Shown here: positions 6,021-6,075 of the stretch, one piece after another
How the letters are laid out: each line of letters opens with the position of its first letter
Numbering within the stretch: the first letter of the stretch is position 1
NCBI GenBank assembly: GCA_964614365.1
Contig: CAZTLA010000184.1
Coordinates: 1 to 6,075, forward strand
DNA length: 6,075 bases
Source of the DNA: JACQWR01 sp964614365
GTDB taxonomy: Bacteria > Desulfobacterota > Syntrophia > Syntrophales > JACQWR01
Direction of reading: 5' to 3'
Made by a program: the position numbers and the translations under genes
Notes under the pieces: generated by a model
Databases searched by the model: none
Told to the model about the DNA's origin: nothing
The model's input: the letters and a program-made list of their open reading frames with translations, nothing else

Positions 6021-6032
6021 TGGTACTGTCAA
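6005..6032 (-). promoter_or_regulatory. Predicted sigma70-type promoter of the liv operon
   Basis: On the minus strand a perfect TTGACA (6032-6027) is followed after 16 bp by TACGGT (6010-6005), which keeps the TA...T positions of a -10 box. Transcription would start near 5998, leaving a leader of about 45 nt before the livK ATG. The sequence just upstream (6033-6055) is AT-rich and could aid polymerase binding. The -35 box is convincing. The -10 box is weak, which would fit an activator- or repressor-controlled promoter. Confidence 0.6.
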
Positions 6033-6075
6033 GATTTATGTGTGAAATTTTCATAGGCCAATTCTTTCAAGAAAG

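Noticed and set aside
1..6075. Mobile element, CRISPR array, defence system or novel gene cluster
   Set aside because: There are no repeat-spacer arrays, transposase or integrase genes, terminal repeats or tRNA targets; every gene has an assigned housekeeping or transport family.

Overview
The window carries an ordinary bacterial chromosomal segment in which all six real genes lie on the minus strand. Reading in the direction of transcription (high to low coordinates), they are a complete high-affinity branched-chain amino acid ABC transporter operon (substrate-binding lipoprotein, LivH, LivM, LivG, LivF; 5954 down to 1421) followed by fmt, methionyl-tRNA formyltransferase (1235 down to 285). 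Moderately high GC, a lipoprotein-type binding protein, and Gram-negative-style LivHMGF proteins suggest a Gram-negative bacterium, perhaps a deltaproteobacterium/Desulfobacterota of the Syntrophus/Geobacter kind. That placement rests on general resemblance of the proteins and is low confidence.

Layout. 1-284: no convincing gene; it is the 3' flank of fmt, with an 8-bp inverted repeat at the fmt stop and a 19-codon plus-strand ORF of doubtful meaning. 285-1235: fmt. 1236-1420: intergenic, holding a strong sigma70-type promoter for fmt (TTGACA, 17-bp spacer, TACACT) with helically phased T-tracts just upstream, and a leader of about 100 nt. 1421-5954: the liv operon, packed tightly (5-nt gap, 2-nt gap, 1-nt overlap, 17-nt overlap). 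5955-6075: leader and promoter of the liv operon, with a perfect TTGACA, a weaker -10 box, and an 8-bp direct repeat GGAAGGGC placed 22 bp apart around the -10 box.

How the genes work together. The lipoprotein captures a hydrophobic amino acid (or a related small ligand) outside the inner membrane and delivers it to the LivH-LivM permease pair. The LivG and LivF ATPases power import. Gene order and tight coupling suggest one mRNA and matched stoichiometry. fmt is functionally unrelated: it formylates Met-tRNAfMet for translation initiation and has its own promoter, although no convincing terminator separates it from livF, so read-through is possible.

I found no undescribed system. The observations worth a look are regulatory: the direct repeat in the liv promoter, the livH start codon without a Shine-Dalgarno sequence and sitting in a hairpin loop, and the promoter architecture of fmt.
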